Source: Oscillatoriales cyanobacterium USR001 (GTDB lineage: Bacteria > Cyanobacteriota > Cyanobacteriia > Cyanobacteriales > Microcoleaceae). Taken from it: a stretch of 35,623 bases of DNA. Below the pieces are notes generated by a model that saw only the letters and a list, made by a program, of their open reading frames with translations, was not told the DNA's origin and made no database searches. Made by a program: the position numbers and the translations under genes. How positions within the stretch are numbered: position 1 is the stretch's first letter; every line of letters begins with the position of its first letter. The stretch lies in assembly GCA_001698425.1 (NCBI GenBank), contig MBRE01000024.1, positions 1 to 35,623 of the forward strand, read 5' to 3'. Positions 17,354 through 25,915 of this stretch are shown here, one piece after another.

Positions 17354-19996
17354 ATGAACCGTTTATCCACTCAGATTAAAAAAATTTTTAGGCTCTCTAT
17401 GAGGAATTATATAAAAAAAACTATTCTGATAGTTTCCTGGACTCTACAAATTGTCGTGACAGTGGGATTACTTGGGTATTTTTTGGATAAAAATGGACAA
17501 CAAACAGTAATAGATTTAGCAACTCAACTACCCCATGAAACATTAGCACTATTATCATCTTCAGAAAAAAACTTGCCTGTTGCTCATACATTAATCTGTA
17601 TTTTATTTAGCCTGATCACTTTAACTTTTACAATAATTTGGGTAGCCAGGGATATCACCGATCGCAAAGGATCTGAAGAAGCCTTACGCCAAAGCGAAAA
17701 TGCTCTAATTGAAGCACAAAAAATTGCCCAGTTAGGAAGCTGGTCTTTTGATATCATCACCAACAAAATCTTTTGGTCTGATGAAGTTTTCCGCATTTAT
17801 GGACTCGATTTAGATCAAGATACACCTACATATAACCAGCTTTTACAGCTAACTTATGCTGATGATTTAGAATTGTTTATGCAGAATGTCCAAATGGCAA
17901 TTACTGAGGGGAAATCTTACGAACATGAAATTCGGATTGTCCGACCTGATGGTGTCATGCGATATACTTTTGGCAAAGGACAACCTGTAATCAATGAAAC
18001 TGGACAAGTAATTAAACTATTTGGTATTGTCCAAGATATCACCGATCGCAAGCTAACAGAACAAAAAATTAAAGCCACAACAGAACGCTTTGAATTAGTG
18101 CTGCAAGCTTCACAGGATGGCTTCTGGGATTGGGATTTCGTGACAGGAGAAATTTACTTCTCCCCTCGTTGGAAAGAAATGATCGGCTATCAAGATCATG
18201 AATTTCCTAATCAGTTATCTGCTTGGGAAAAAGTAATTTTTCCAGAAGATTATATTGACGCATTAAAAATGCTCGATGATTATAATTCCGGTCGAATTAA
18301 CCAGTTTTTAGCAACTCAACGCTTTTACCATAAAAATGGTTCAACAGTCTATATTCTCTCCCGTGCAATTCACCTCAAAAATGCTGAAGGTTCAGTAATA
18401 CGGATGATCGGTTCTCATACAGACATTACCAATGTTAAAGAAGCAGAAGAAGCACTACAGAAAGCAGTTTTGACTGCCGATGCAGCTAACCAAGCTAAAA
18501 GTGAATTTATCGCTAACATGAGCCATGAATTGAGAACCCCACTCAATGCTATTTTAGGCTTTAGCCAAATCATGCGCCACGATCGCTCCCTCAGCCCAGA
18601 ACATCAGAAAAATATCGGCATTATTAATCGTTCTGGCGAACATTTACTCACAATCATTGACGACATTTTACAAATGTCTAAAATTGAAGCAGGCAGAACT
18701 AATTTTAATGAAAATAGTTTTGATTTAATTAAAATGTTAGATAACCTAGAACAAATGTTGCAACAAAAAGCTCAGTCTAAAAAATTGCAACTTATCTTTG
18801 AATATAGCCCTATTCCTCAGTATGTAAAAACCGACGAGGGTAAACTACGCCAAGTTTTACTTAACCTATTAGGAAATGCCATTAAATTTACCGAATCTGG
18901 TAGCGTGACACTACGAATACAGGAAAAAATAGAAGAGTATTTATCAAGCATTGACAACCAACAACCAAGATTTCTGCATTTTGAAGTCGAAGACACTGGT
19001 CCGGGGATTATCCCTGAAGAAATGCACCTATTATTTGAGACTTTTGGACAAACAGAAACTGGTCGTAAATCTCAGCAAGGTACAGGTTTAGGCTTACCAA
19101 TTAGTCAGAAATATGTAGAAATGATGGGAGGAAAAATTACAGTTAACAGTATTCCAGGTCAGGGTAGCATTTTTAGTTTTGATATTTCGATCGGATTATC
19201 TGAGAGCGAACAAGTGAAAACATCCCAGAAATATCAAAAAGTTATTGGTTTAGCTCCCCAACAATCTGAATACCGGATTTTGATCGTAGATGATGTGAAA
19301 GAAAATAATCTTTTGCTCTCAAGAATACTCGCACCAATTGGCTTTTCGATTCGCGAAGCTGAAAATGGTCAAGAAGCCATACAAATTTGGCAAGATTGGC
19401 AACCCCATTTAATTTTGATGGATATGCGAATGCCAAGAATGGATGGTTACACTGCAACTCAACAAATTCGAGCCAAGGAGCAGAAAAGACAGGAATTTTT
19501 AAGAAATCAGCCAAAAGCTCAAGATTCTGAGTTTTTCCTGATGCCAATTTCCACCAAAACTATCATTTTTGCGTTGACGGCTACTGCTTTTGAAGAAAAC
19601 CGAAAAATTATTTTAGAAGTGGGTTGTGATGATTTTTTGAGCAAGCCTTTTCAACCAGAAATTTTATTAGAAAAAATCAGCCTCCATCTCGGATTAGAAT
19701 ATGAATATGAAGATGAAGCAGAAAACGCAGCGGCTAAAGTTATCCAGAAACCCCTGGAAAAAATCACAAATTTAGATTTACAGGATTTGTTGTCTAAAAT
19801 GCCGCCAGAGTGGGTTGTGGAAGTCTATGAAGCCGCTTCTGAGTGCAGCGATGATTTGGTGTTAGAACTAATCGAACAGCTTCCTGCTGAGAATGCTGCT
19901 CTAGCAAGCGCTCTCAAGAGTTTGGCTAATAATTTTGAGTTTGTCCAAATCATGTTATTAACTCAATTTGGTTTGAAAATGGTAAAATACAATTAA
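17354..19996 (+). CDS. Membrane-anchored hybrid histidine kinase: TM-TM-PAS-PAS-HisKA-HATPase-REC
   Basis: The 880-residue protein starts with a basic amphipathic stretch, a membrane span (about 23-44), a loop of only about 33 residues (DKNGQQTVIDLATQL onward) and a second span (about 78-97). Two PAS domains follow (about 108-232 and 243-366), the first ending VQDITDRK. The phospho-histidine is H391 ([10 protein letters not shown]). The ATPase has N508, DTGPG (547-551) and GTGLGLP (576-582). One receiver (640-780) carries D645/D646, D690 and K764, with an insertion of about 20 residues near 708-733. A helical tail of about 70 residues resembles that of the 12.4-kb kinase. The loop starts like a Cache-type sensor region but is far too short to hold that domain. 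No ribosome binding site is clear. The REC-GGDEF gene follows 98 bases downstream. Confidence 0.92.
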   Translation: MNRLSTQIKKIFRLSMRNYIKKTILIVSWTLQIVVTVGLLGYFLDKNGQQTVIDLATQLPHETLALLSSSEKNLPVAHTLICILFSLITLTFTIIWVARDITDRKGSEEALRQSENALIEAQKIAQLGSWSFDIITNKIFWSDEVFRIYGLDLDQDTPTYNQLLQLTYADDLELFMQNVQMAITEGKSYEHEIRIVRPDGVMRYTFGKGQPVINETGQVIKLFGIVQDITDRKLTEQKIKATTERFELVLQASQDGFWDWDFVTGEIYFSPRWKEMIGYQDHEFPNQLSAWEKVIFPEDYIDALKMLDDYNSGRINQFLATQRFYHKNGSTVYILSRAIHLKNAEGSVIRMIGSHTDITNVKEAEEALQKAVLTADAANQAKSEFIANMSHELRTPLNAILGFSQIMRHDRSLSPEHQKNIGIINRSGEHLLTIIDDILQMSKIEAGRTNFNENSFDLIKMLDNLEQMLQQKAQSKKLQLIFEYSPIPQYVKTDEGKLRQVLLNLLGNAIKFTESGSVTLRIQEKIEEYLSSIDNQQPRFLHFEVEDTGPGIIPEEMHLLFETFGQTETGRKSQQGTGLGLPISQKYVEMMGGKITVNSIPGQGSIFSFDISIGLSESEQVKTSQKYQKVIGLAPQQSEYRILIVDDVKENNLLLSRILAPIGFSIREAENGQEAIQIWQDWQPHLILMDMRMPRMDGYTATQQIRAKEQKRQEFLRNQPKAQDSEFFLMPISTKTIIFALTATAFEENRKIILEVGCDDFLSKPFQPEILLEKISLHLGLEYEYEDEAENAAAKVIQKPLEKITNLDLQDLLSKMPPEWVVEVYEAASECSDDLVLELIEQLPAENAALASALKSLANNFEFVQIMLLTQFGLKMVKYN

Positions 19997-20094
19997 AATG
20001 CTTTAAATGACTGGCAGTGAGTATATCTACTATTTTCCGATATATTTACTGCCGATTTATCAAATATGCTACTTAATTTCACAATTGGATAGCA

Positions 20095-21108
20095 ATGAGT
20101 AAAGATATAGAAACGTCTCAGAAAAACAATATTCTGATAGTTGATGACACGCCAGATAACCTGCGTGTTTTATCTTCGATGCTAGTGAATGAACGCGGGT
20201 ATCACGTTCGTAAAGCTTTGAATGGGCAGATTGCCCTAATTGCCTGCGAGAAGACGCTACCAGATTTAATTTTGCTTGATATTAATATGCCTGAGATGAA
20301 TGGTTATGAACTCTGTACTTATTTAAAACAGAAGGAAAAAACTCGCGATATTCCCATAATTTTTATTAGTGCTTTAGATGATGTTTTAGATATTATTAAG
20401 GCTTTTCATGTGGGTGGTTCTGATTATATTACTAAACCATTTTATGTAGAAGAAGTGTTGGTGCGTATTGAGAATCAACTGACTATTAAGAGGCTCCAAA
20501 AACAATTAAAAGAGCAAAATAATTTATTAATTGAGGAAATAGAAAAACGTCGAGAAGCGGAGCAAGCTTTACGGACAGCTAACGAAAAATTGCAGCATTT
20601 AGCTTCTTCAGATAAATTGACAGGAATATCTAACCGTCGGCATTTAGATGAATATTTGCATAGAGAGTGGCTGCGAGGGATTCAAGAGCAAACTTGTTTG
20701 TCATTAATTATGTGCGATATTGATTATTTTAAAGCTTACAATGATGCTTATGGGCATCAAGCGGGTGATGTTTGTTTGCAGCAGATTGCACAAGCAATTA
20801 AGTCTGCGCTTAAGTATCCGGGTGATTTGGTAGCGCGTTATGGAGGGGAAGAGTTTGTGGCTATTCTGCCTAATACAAGTTTGGAAGGCGCGATTAAGGT
20901 AGCTCAAAATATTCAGTTAGAGGTGCAAAAATTGAAGATTATCCACGCTCAATATCCGAGTAGTGATTTAATTACATTGAGTTTGGGAATTTCTAGCAAA
21001 ATGCCAAGTCTCGAAACATCTCCAGAAAGTTTAATTAAGGATGCTGATACGGCGCTTTATCAAGCGAAGAAGGAGGGACGCGATCGCTATTGTATCGCTA
21101 GGAACTAG
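20095..21108 (+). CDS. Response regulator with GGDEF output (REC-coiled coil-diguanylate cyclase)
   Basis: The 337-residue protein joins a receiver (about 12-130; D17/D18, phospho-acceptor D62, K114) through a coiled coil (131-170) to a GGDEF domain that makes c-di-GMP from two GTP. The catalytic signature is GGEEF (250-254), with the metal-binding DID at 208-210 in MCDIDYFKAYND. The inhibitory site RxxD, expected just upstream, reads YPGD (241-244), so its Arg is missing and product feedback is unlikely. Phosphorylation of D62 should promote dimerisation of the cyclase. The receiver and coiled coil closely resemble the N-terminal modules of the two large soluble kinases in this island (GGxDYIxKPF, then RLQKQL). 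It lies 98 bases after the membrane kinase, a plausible partner. Confidence 0.93.
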   Translation: MSKDIETSQKNNILIVDDTPDNLRVLSSMLVNERGYHVRKALNGQIALIACEKTLPDLILLDINMPEMNGYELCTYLKQKEKTRDIPIIFISALDDVLDIIKAFHVGGSDYITKPFYVEEVLVRIENQLTIKRLQKQLKEQNNLLIEEIEKRREAEQALRTANEKLQHLASSDKLTGISNRRHLDEYLHREWLRGIQEQTCLSLIMCDIDYFKAYNDAYGHQAGDVCLQQIAQAIKSALKYPGDLVARYGGEEFVAILPNTSLEGAIKVAQNIQLEVQKLKIIHAQYPSSDLITLSLGISSKMPSLETSPESLIKDADTALYQAKKEGRDRYCIARN

Positions 21109-21144
21109 GGCGTATTTCAAAAGCGATCGCCTAATTTTAAACAC

Positions 21145-21891
21145 TCAAAACTTAACTTTATAAAGATCGAATAATTCCCCATTTCTCTTTTTAACCACCT
21201 TACCACCAGTAGCTTGAATCAACTTTTCCCAATCAGCGATCGCCGACAAAAACACCTCCGCCCCTCGATAAGTTTCCAAAATCGCCCAATCCTCCGCCAA
21301 AGAAGCATCAGGATTCAAAACATCAAATACAAAATAACCTTCAGGTTTCAAAACCCGCTGCACTTCCCCTATTACCACCGTCCAATATTCCAGAGGAAAA
21401 TAACAGCTAAACCCCGTCGCCAAACACAAATCAAACAATCCCTCCTCATAATTTAAACGGTGAGCCGGCCCCAAATTGACACCCTTAAATAACTTAGAAT
21501 TTAACTGTGGACCGCGAGCATTTAAAGCATCCCGCGCCACAGTGCTACTATCTTGTCCGTAAAAAAATGCTTCCCACTCCCGCCAAGGATAAACCAAAAA
21601 GCTCACCCCACAGCCAATATCCAAACAGCGCTGATTTTTTTGCGGTTTAGCCACCTCCCAAAAAGGAGATGTCACCTTCGCCATCAGAGTCCCCGCCGCC
21701 AAATCCCGAAAAATCGGCATCGCCTCCACCTCTTCGGGTAAAGCAAAATGTTCTCCGCGATATTCGCGATCGAAACGCAAAGAAACTTGAGAAAGTAGAG
21801 CCTGCCAAACTTGAGGATGAGCCTCAGAAAACCAAGAGCGATCGCCCTCAGACTGTTGACTTATTGCCGCACGGTTGAGCTTCTTGGACAT
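21145..21891 (-). CDS. Class I SAM-dependent methyltransferase
   Basis: The 248-residue protein has the SAM-binding motif CLDIGCGVSFLVYP at about residues 88-101, an acidic motif II region (YGQDSSTVARDALN), and motif-IV-like FDLCLATGFSCYFPLEYW, followed by VQRVLKPEGYFVFDVLNPD, typical of class I methyltransferases. The substrate cannot be told from sequence. The ATG at 21891 is preferred over a TTG one codon upstream. AAGGGG is placed about nine bases before it, overlapping the end of the upstream gene. The gap to that gene is three bases, so the two are co-transcribed and probably translationally coupled. Downstream, it is convergent with the GGDEF gene, 36 bases apart. Confidence 0.85.
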   Translation of the reverse strand: MSKKLNRAAISQQSEGDRSWFSEAHPQVWQALLSQVSLRFDREYRGEHFALPEEVEAMPIFRDLAAGTLMAKVTSPFWEVAKPQKNQRCLDIGCGVSFLVYPWREWEAFFYGQDSSTVARDALNARGPQLNSKLFKGVNLGPAHRLNYEEGLFDLCLATGFSCYFPLEYWTVVIGEVQRVLKPEGYFVFDVLNPDASLAEDWAILETYRGAEVFLSAIADWEKLIQATGGKVVKKRNGELFDLYKVKF

Positions 21892-21894
21892 CAA

Positions 21895-22203
21895 TTAATA
21901 CCCCTTATTAGAACCTTTCAAAGCCTTCGTAAAATTCTGACGATAAGAACGATTGAAAATCAACGCCGGCCACAACAGCGACATCTTCAGGCGATTGGGA
22001 AAACTCCGGTCAAAACTTGTACGTTCAAATCCCTGCCAGAACTTCCAGAGTCCGCCTCCGTAAATAATTAACAACGCCAAGCCAATTAACTCAGTCATCA
22101 AATAAACCCCTAAATAATTGATAAGATTTTTAGTCAACTTCTCCCGATCAATTGTAGCTAAAAATGCCATTAGCCGTGAAGCAACCGCTCTAGGAATTAA
22201 CAT
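21895..22203 (-). CDS. Small conserved-type membrane protein, function unknown
   Basis: The 102-residue product has one clear hydrophobic segment (about residues 30-52, LGVYLMTELIGLALLIIYGG) preceded by an amphipathic, charged N-terminus (RLMAFLATIDREKLTKNLIN) and followed by a basic tail rich in Arg, Lys and aromatic residues. I do not recognise a named family. It is directly upstream of the methyltransferase gene with three bases between, so they form a two-gene operon, and a membrane-tethering or partner role for the enzyme is possible. The start at 22203 has no strong ribosome binding site. The 215-base gap upstream separates it from the divergent nucleotidyltransferase gene and should hold both promoters. 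Confidence 0.7.
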   Translation of the reverse strand: MLIPRAVASRLMAFLATIDREKLTKNLINYLGVYLMTELIGLALLIIYGGGLWKFWQGFERTSFDRSFPNRLKMSLLWPALIFNRSYRQNFTKALKGSNKGY

Positions 22204-22408
22204 CTAACTAAGTTATAACTTTTTTTCCCCTATAAAGCTATAATTTTGCTAGGACTTTACACAAACCACTAAGAGAAAATCACCTCTCCAGATTTTTGAC
22301 CAGTCAGAGATCGTAAAAGCTAAAGACTTAAAGCTGATGGCTGACAAGTTAAAACAGATCCTAATTCAATTTCTAGTTAACACTTACCAATAGACATTTA
22401 TCTTTACC

Positions 22409-22414
22409 AGGAGG
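22409..22414 (+). promoter_or_regulatory. Consensus Shine-Dalgarno site (AGGAGG)
   Basis: AGGAGG, a full Shine-Dalgarno match, ends four bases before the ATG at 22419. Most genes in this window have weak or no such site, so this gene is probably translated efficiently. Confidence 0.7.
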
Positions 22415-22418
22415 ACTT

Positions 22419-24929
22419 ATGCGAGCAGTGCTAATGGCCGGAGGTTCGGGAACTCGACTCAGACCGCTAACCTGCGATCTCCCAAAACCAATGGTGCCAG
22501 TTTTAAACCGCCCCATTGCCGAACACATCATCAATTTACTACGACGGCACAACATCACCGAAATCATCGCCACCCTTCACTACCTACCAGATGCAATGCA
22601 GGAATACTTTGGGGATGGTAGCGACTTCGGGGTACAAATCACCTACTCAGTTGAAGAAGACCAACCCCTGGGTACTGCCGGCTGTGTAAAAAATATTGGC
22701 GAACTCCTCGATCGCACCTTTCTCGTCATTAGCGGCGACAGCATCACCGACTTTGATTTAACAGCAGCCCTCAAATTTCACCGCAGTCGCAAATCCAAAG
22801 CCACCCTGATTTTAACTCGCGTTCCCGACCCGATGGAATTTGGCGTAGTCATTACCGATGAAAATTATCGCATCAACAGATTTCTCGAAAAACCCTCCAC
22901 CAGCGAAGTTTTTTCAGATACAGTCAACACCGGCACTTACATCCTAGAACCAGAAGTTTTAGACTATTTACCAATCAATGAAGAATGCGACTTTTCCAAA
23001 GATTTATTTCCCCTTCTACTAGAAAAAAACGAACCAATGTATGGCTATGTTGCCAGCGGTTACTGGTGCGATATTGGGCAACTAGATGTTTACCGCGAAG
23101 CTCAGTATGATGCTTTGTATGGAAAAGTAAAACTAGAATTTCCTTATTATGAGCAAAGACCAGGACTGTGGGTAGGTCAAAATACCTTTATTGACGAAAC
23201 AGCCATCATTGAAACACCTGTAATTATTGGTAGTAATTGCCGCATTGGACCGAGGGTAAAAATTTATGCTGGTAGTGCGATCGGCGATAATGTTACTATT
23301 GCCCCCGATGCAAACCTCAAACGACCAATTATCTGGAACGGCGCAATTATTGGCGAAGATGCCCACTTACGAGGTTGTGTAATTTGTCGAGGAACTAGAA
23401 TCGATCGCCGCGCTCACGTCCTAGAAGGTGCTGTCATCGGTTCCATGTGTGCAGTCGGAGAAGAAGCCCAAATTAGCCCCAATGTTCGCGTCTGGCCAAG
23501 TAAAAATATTGAATCTGGAGCTCAATTGAATAATAACTTAATTTGGGGAGAACAGGCCAAACGAAATTTATTCGGACAACGAGGAGTACAAGGATTAGCT
23601 AATATTGACATTACCCCAGAATTTGCAGTTAAACTGGGAGCCGCTTATGGCTCCACTTTAAAACCCGGAGCTACAGTATTAGTTTCCCGCGATCAGCGCA
23701 GCATTTCTCGGATGGTTTCTCGGTCTTTTATCGCCGGTTTAATGTCCGTCGGTGTTAATGTTTTGAATTTAGAAGCCAGCGCCATTCCTATTACTCGCGC
23801 TGTCACACCCACATTATCAATTGTCGGCGGGATTCATGTCCGACTTTCCCCCGATCGCACTGACAATATTTTAATAGAATTTTTTGACTCCAAGGGAATT
23901 AATATCTCCAAAGCTCTTGAGAAAAAAATTGAAGGCTCTTATTTTAAAGAAGATTTGCGGCGAGCGCAAATTTCTGAGATTGGAGAAATGGTCTATTTTA
24001 ATCAAGCCTTAGATGCTTATAGCCGTAGTTTTGAAAGACAGATGAATGTAGAAGTAATTCGCCAAAGTCATTCTAAAGTAGTGATTGACTATGCCTATTC
24101 CGTATCTGGAGCAATTCTGCCACAACTACTAGCTAAATTTGGCTGCGATGCCGTAGTCCTCAATGCTAGTCTCAGGCAAACATCCATTCCTGAAGAAGAA
24201 AAAGAGCATTTACTAGATCAACTTGGTCGCGTAGTTAAGGCCTTAAATGCTAACTTTGGAGTACAAGTTTCTGCCAATGGAGAACAGCTAATTTTAGTTG
24301 ATGAATCGGGAATTGCTATTCGAGGAGAAATGTTAACTGCTTTGATGGTAAATTTAATGCTAACTGCTCATCCTAGAGCTACAGTAGTAGTACCTGTCCA
24401 TACTTCTTCTGCGGTAGAAGAAATTGCCAGAGCCCATCATGGTAATGTGATTCGCACCAAGGCAAATCCCACAGCGCTAATGGAGGCAGCCCATACTAAT
24501 CCTAATGTAGTTTTGGGTGGTAGTGGCGCAATGGGTTTTATTTTTCCGCAATTGCACCCCGGCTTTGATGGAATGTTTTGTGTTGCTAAAGTAATTGAAA
24601 TGATGACACTGCAAAGGCGATCGCTTGGACAAATTAAGCAATCACTTCCCCACGTAACTCATCACAGTTACAGCGTCCGTTGCCCCTGGGCAGTAAAAGG
24701 TTCTCTGATGCGCTATCTAATAGAATCTCACTCACCGGATAATTTAGAATTGGTAGATGGAGTGAAGATTTTTAACTACAATAATGACAATTGGGTATTA
24801 ATTCTACCCGATGCCAGCGAACCCATTGTGAATATCTTTGCTAACAGCAACGATCGAGATTGGGTAGTTCAGAGTTTAAGGGAATACCGCATTCTGATTC
24901 ACGACTTTGTTAACCAAGCGGAAATATAG
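22419..24929 (+). CDS. Mannose-1-phosphate guanyltransferase-like/phosphomannomutase-like fusion
   Basis: The 836-residue protein has three parts. Residues 1-235 are a nucleotidyltransferase with GGSGTRLRPLT (8-18), PKPMVPV (22-28) and the metal-site region ISGDSITDFD (104-113), which activates a sugar-1-phosphate as an NDP-sugar, probably GDP-mannose. Residues about 250-375 are left-handed beta-helix hexapeptide repeats. Residues about 384-836 resemble phosphomannomutase/phosphoglucomutase. In that part the active-site TASHNP is RLSPDR, keeping only S477, and the metal loop DxDxD is SANGE (618-622), so mutase activity is doubtful. Synechocystis and other cyanobacteria have this fusion. It likely supplies surface polysaccharide precursors, though a regulatory role for the mutase-like part is possible. 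A perfect AGGAGG supports the start. Confidence 0.9.
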   Translation: MRAVLMAGGSGTRLRPLTCDLPKPMVPVLNRPIAEHIINLLRRHNITEIIATLHYLPDAMQEYFGDGSDFGVQITYSVEEDQPLGTAGCVKNIGELLDRTFLVISGDSITDFDLTAALKFHRSRKSKATLILTRVPDPMEFGVVITDENYRINRFLEKPSTSEVFSDTVNTGTYILEPEVLDYLPINEECDFSKDLFPLLLEKNEPMYGYVASGYWCDIGQLDVYREAQYDALYGKVKLEFPYYEQRPGLWVGQNTFIDETAIIETPVIIGSNCRIGPRVKIYAGSAIGDNVTIAPDANLKRPIIWNGAIIGEDAHLRGCVICRGTRIDRRAHVLEGAVIGSMCAVGEEAQISPNVRVWPSKNIESGAQLNNNLIWGEQAKRNLFGQRGVQGLANIDITPEFAVKLGAAYGSTLKPGATVLVSRDQRSISRMVSRSFIAGLMSVGVNVLNLEASAIPITRAVTPTLSIVGGIHVRLSPDRTDNILIEFFDSKGINISKALEKKIEGSYFKEDLRRAQISEIGEMVYFNQALDAYSRSFERQMNVEVIRQSHSKVVIDYAYSVSGAILPQLLAKFGCDAVVLNASLRQTSIPEEEKEHLLDQLGRVVKALNANFGVQVSANGEQLILVDESGIAIRGEMLTALMVNLMLTAHPRATVVVPVHTSSAVEEIARAHHGNVIRTKANPTALMEAAHTNPNVVLGGSGAMGFIFPQLHPGFDGMFCVAKVIEMMTLQRRSLGQIKQSLPHVTHHSYSVRCPWAVKGSLMRYLIESHSPDNLELVDGVKIFNYNNDNWVLILPDASEPIVNIFANSNDRDWVVQSLREYRILIHDFVNQAEI

Positions 24930-24969
24930 CGCTGGAAAAGTGCTATAATTAACTATTAACAGTTAGCAG

Positions 24970-25088
24970 TTAACTGTTATTTGTTAACTGTTAACTGTTA
25001 ACTGTTAACTGTTAACTGTTAACTGTTATTTGTTAACTGTTAACTGTTATTTGTTAACTGTTAACTGTTAACCGTCAACTGTCAACTG
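24970..25088 (+). repeat. STRR-type heptad array, 17 units
   Basis: Seventeen phased 7-base units cover 119 bases: eleven TTAACTG, three TTATTTG (units 2, 9 and 12), one TTAACCG and two TCAACTG at the right end. TTAACTG is the reverse complement of the CAGTTAA units in the array at 3385-3461. It fills most of the gap before ssb. Just to the left, TTAACAGTTAGCAGTTAACTG forms a small inverted repeat with the array start. Confidence 0.9.
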
Positions 25089-25109
25089 TCAATTACCAAG
25101 ATAAAACTT

Positions 25110-25685
25110 ATGAATAGCTGCATTTTAATGGCGGAGATTGTACAAGAGCCACAACTACGCTACACCTCTGAAAGTCAAACCCAAATCGCTGAGATGCTAG
25201 TGCAATTTCCCGGCAGTCGCCCCGAAGATCCGCCATCAACTTTAAAGGTGGTGGGATGGGGGAATTTGGCGCAAGAAATTCACGGAAATTATCACCAAGG
25301 CGATCGCGTAATTATTGAAGGTCGTTTGAGTATGAACACAGTTGAGCGAAAACCAGAAGGTTTTAAGGAAAAACGCGCTGAATTAACCGCTCAGAAAATT
25401 TACAGTCTAGGAGAAGGAAAGATCGAATCTTTTGCTCAGACAAATATATCGCCAGTAAATGCAGCTACAATACCCACAACTGTACCATCTACTCCTAATA
25501 ATGTCGTACCTTTGGGTTCCCGAAATCGGGTAGCAAACACCGTTTCTACTACAGCTAATCGACCAAATAGTACCCAAGATTGGGAATCAAATCCGTCTAC
25601 TTATCCATCTCCAACCCATTCCCCAATAGAACCGATGACCTCTGATGAAGGTGAGAATCCTGATTACGATCCGATTCCCTTTTAA
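25110..25685 (+). CDS. ssb: Single-stranded DNA-binding protein
   Basis: The 191-residue protein has an N-terminal OB fold (about residues 1-105) starting MNSCILMAEIVQEPQLRYT, with LKVVGWGNLAQEIHGNYHQGDRV in the middle strands and VERKPEGFKEKRAELTAQKI near its end. A Ser/Thr/Asn/Pro-rich linker of about 75 residues leads to an acidic tip ending DYDPIPF, the conserved SSB tail that recruits replication and repair enzymes. The OB domain looks like the cyanobacterial SSB type. The start is set by homology, since no good ribosome binding site precedes it and a heptad repeat array ends only 21 bases upstream. It may be transcribed from within or beyond that array. It converges on the S1-protein gene. 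Confidence 0.9.
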   Translation: MNSCILMAEIVQEPQLRYTSESQTQIAEMLVQFPGSRPEDPPSTLKVVGWGNLAQEIHGNYHQGDRVIIEGRLSMNTVERKPEGFKEKRAELTAQKIYSLGEGKIESFAQTNISPVNAATIPTTVPSTPNNVVPLGSRNRVANTVSTTANRPNSTQDWESNPSTYPSPTHSPIEPMTSDEGENPDYDPIPF

Positions 25686-25726
25686 GAGCAGGGATGTTTC
25701 ATTCTCTGTAGGGCAATCTCCCTCTG

Positions 25727-25876
25727 GTTTGTAGTAAGCGCTTCAGCGCGCTGTGGTTGCCCCGATATCAGAGATTGTTTGTAGTAAGCGCTTCAGCGCG
25801 CTGTGGTTGCCCCGATATCAGAGATTGTTTGTAGTAAGCGCTTCAGCGCGCTGTGGTTGCCCCGATATCAGAAATT
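25727..25876 (+). repeat. Three tandem copies of a 50-bp unit
   Basis: Units 25727-25776, 25777-25826 and 25827-25876 are identical except for one base near the end of the third. Each begins GTTTGTAGTAAGCGCTTCAG and ends in CCCCGATATCAGAGATT or its variant. The first 15 bases are the stem half of the hairpins at 16038-16080 and 25916-25960. No reading frame of note crosses them. The 303 bases between ssb and the S1 gene hold only this array and the hairpin after it. Confidence 0.9.
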
Positions 25877-25915
25877 CGTTTTCCTGAGAATGAAATAGAA
25901 ATTAAATAATTAGCT

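Noticed and set aside
24970..25088. Possible iteron-type replication origin near ssb
   Set aside because: The 7-base phased units are of the STRR type and a similar array occurs at 3385. No DnaA-box cluster or dnaA/dnaN gene was seen.
25727..25876. Possible CRISPR array
   Set aside because: The three 50-bp units are contiguous with no unique spacers between repeats, and no cas gene is nearby.
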